Assembly: GCA_030432815.1 (NCBI GenBank)
Contig: JAUILB010000178.1
Coordinates: 1-6,238 of the forward strand
From: Alphaproteobacteria bacterium
GTDB lineage: Bacteria; Pseudomonadota; Alphaproteobacteria; Sphingomonadales; Emcibacteraceae
Direction: 5' to 3'
DNA length: 6,238 bases
The notes under the pieces are model-generated. The model made no database searches. It worked only from the letters and a program-made list of their open reading frames with translations, and was not told where the DNA came from. Position 1 is the first letter of the stretch; each line of letters opens with the position of its first letter. Below, in pieces: positions 6,024-6,238 of this stretch. A program made the position numbers and the translations under genes.

Positions 6024-6238
6024 TTAATACCAGAGCCTGACGCCCGCAACGACGCTGACTTCACTTGTTCCTTCGCCTTCTGCACGGTGGTAATCCGCTG
6101 TGCGACCGAAGCTTTTATGCCAGTGAACACCAACATAAGGCGCAAATTCGCGCTTTATTTCATAACGTAATCTAAGGCCAGCTTCCAAATCGCTGAACCC
6201 TGACCCGATACCTAGTTCCGGAACATCCTGAAACTGTA
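6024..6238 (-). CDS. copB: Copper resistance protein B (CopB/PcoB family), C-terminal part only
   Basis: Only the last 70 codons are visible; the gene enters from the right edge and its start is outside. Minus-strand translation gives QFQDVPELGIGSGFSDLEAG, then LRLRYEIKREFAPYVGVHW, HKSFGRTADYHRAEGEGTSE, and a final strand VSVVAGVRLWY before the TAA at 6024-6026. The SDLEAGLRLRYEIKREFAPYVGV block and the TADYHRAEGE loop are characteristic of the CopB C-terminus. Alternating hydrophobic strands and the terminal aromatic Tyr fit an outer-membrane beta-barrel recognised by the BAM machinery. CopB works with the multicopper oxidase CopA in copper tolerance, and copA usually lies directly upstream, which here means right of the window. 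No regulator or metal-binding gene appears on the window side. The family call rests on recognition of a short C-terminal segment but is quite specific. Confidence 0.86.
   Translation of the reverse strand, partial: QFQDVPELGIGSGFSDLEAGLRLRYEIKREFAPYVGVHWHKSFGRTADYHRAEGEGTSEVSVVAGVRLWY

Overview
The window looks like chromosomal DNA from an alphaproteobacterium with a moderately AT-leaning genome. This is an inference from protein style: the kinase has the FMANMSHDLRTPLNAIIGFSEIM block typical of PleC/DivJ-like alphaproteobacterial kinases, and the RhlE-type helicase, YceI and CopB sequences also fit. No phage, insertion sequence, CRISPR array, tRNA or rRNA is visible.

Layout from left to right. 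(1) Bases 1-1264, plus strand: the 3' part of a membrane sensor histidine kinase, with the tail of a CHASE-like sensor domain, one membrane helix, HisKA and HATPase. Its start lies left of the window. (2) Bases 1402-1965, plus: an exported YceI-family lipocalin-like protein, preceded by an AT-rich intergenic stretch with two adjacent inverted repeats. (3) Bases 1984-3108, minus: a fold-type I PLP aminotransferase, convergent with yceI across 18 bases and with a good sigma-70-like promoter of its own. (4) Bases 3109-3374: a divergent intergenic region whose right part (about 3210-3374) can fold into several GC-rich hairpins and a candidate pseudoknot abutting the ribosome binding site of the next gene. 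(5) Bases 3375-4988, plus: an RhlE-type DEAD-box RNA helicase with a long, very basic C-terminal tail. (6) Bases 5070-5981, plus: an exported Sel1-repeat protein with six 36-residue units in exact register. (7) Bases 6024-6238, minus: the C-terminal 70 residues of a CopB-type outer-membrane copper resistance protein, convergent with the Sel1 gene across a hairpin.

The genes do not form one operon. Neighbouring genes mostly have their own strand or a sizeable gap, and no shared pathway is evident. Three products act in the cell envelope (kinase, YceI, Sel1-repeat protein) and a fourth in the outer membrane (CopB). The copper gene probably belongs to a cop cluster continuing to the right, because copB usually follows copA.

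The most interesting element is the structured leader of the helicase gene. It looks like a long regulatory 5' UTR of the sort seen on cold-shock genes, but this rests on hand-folding only. I found no convincing evidence of a wholly new multi-gene system in this window.
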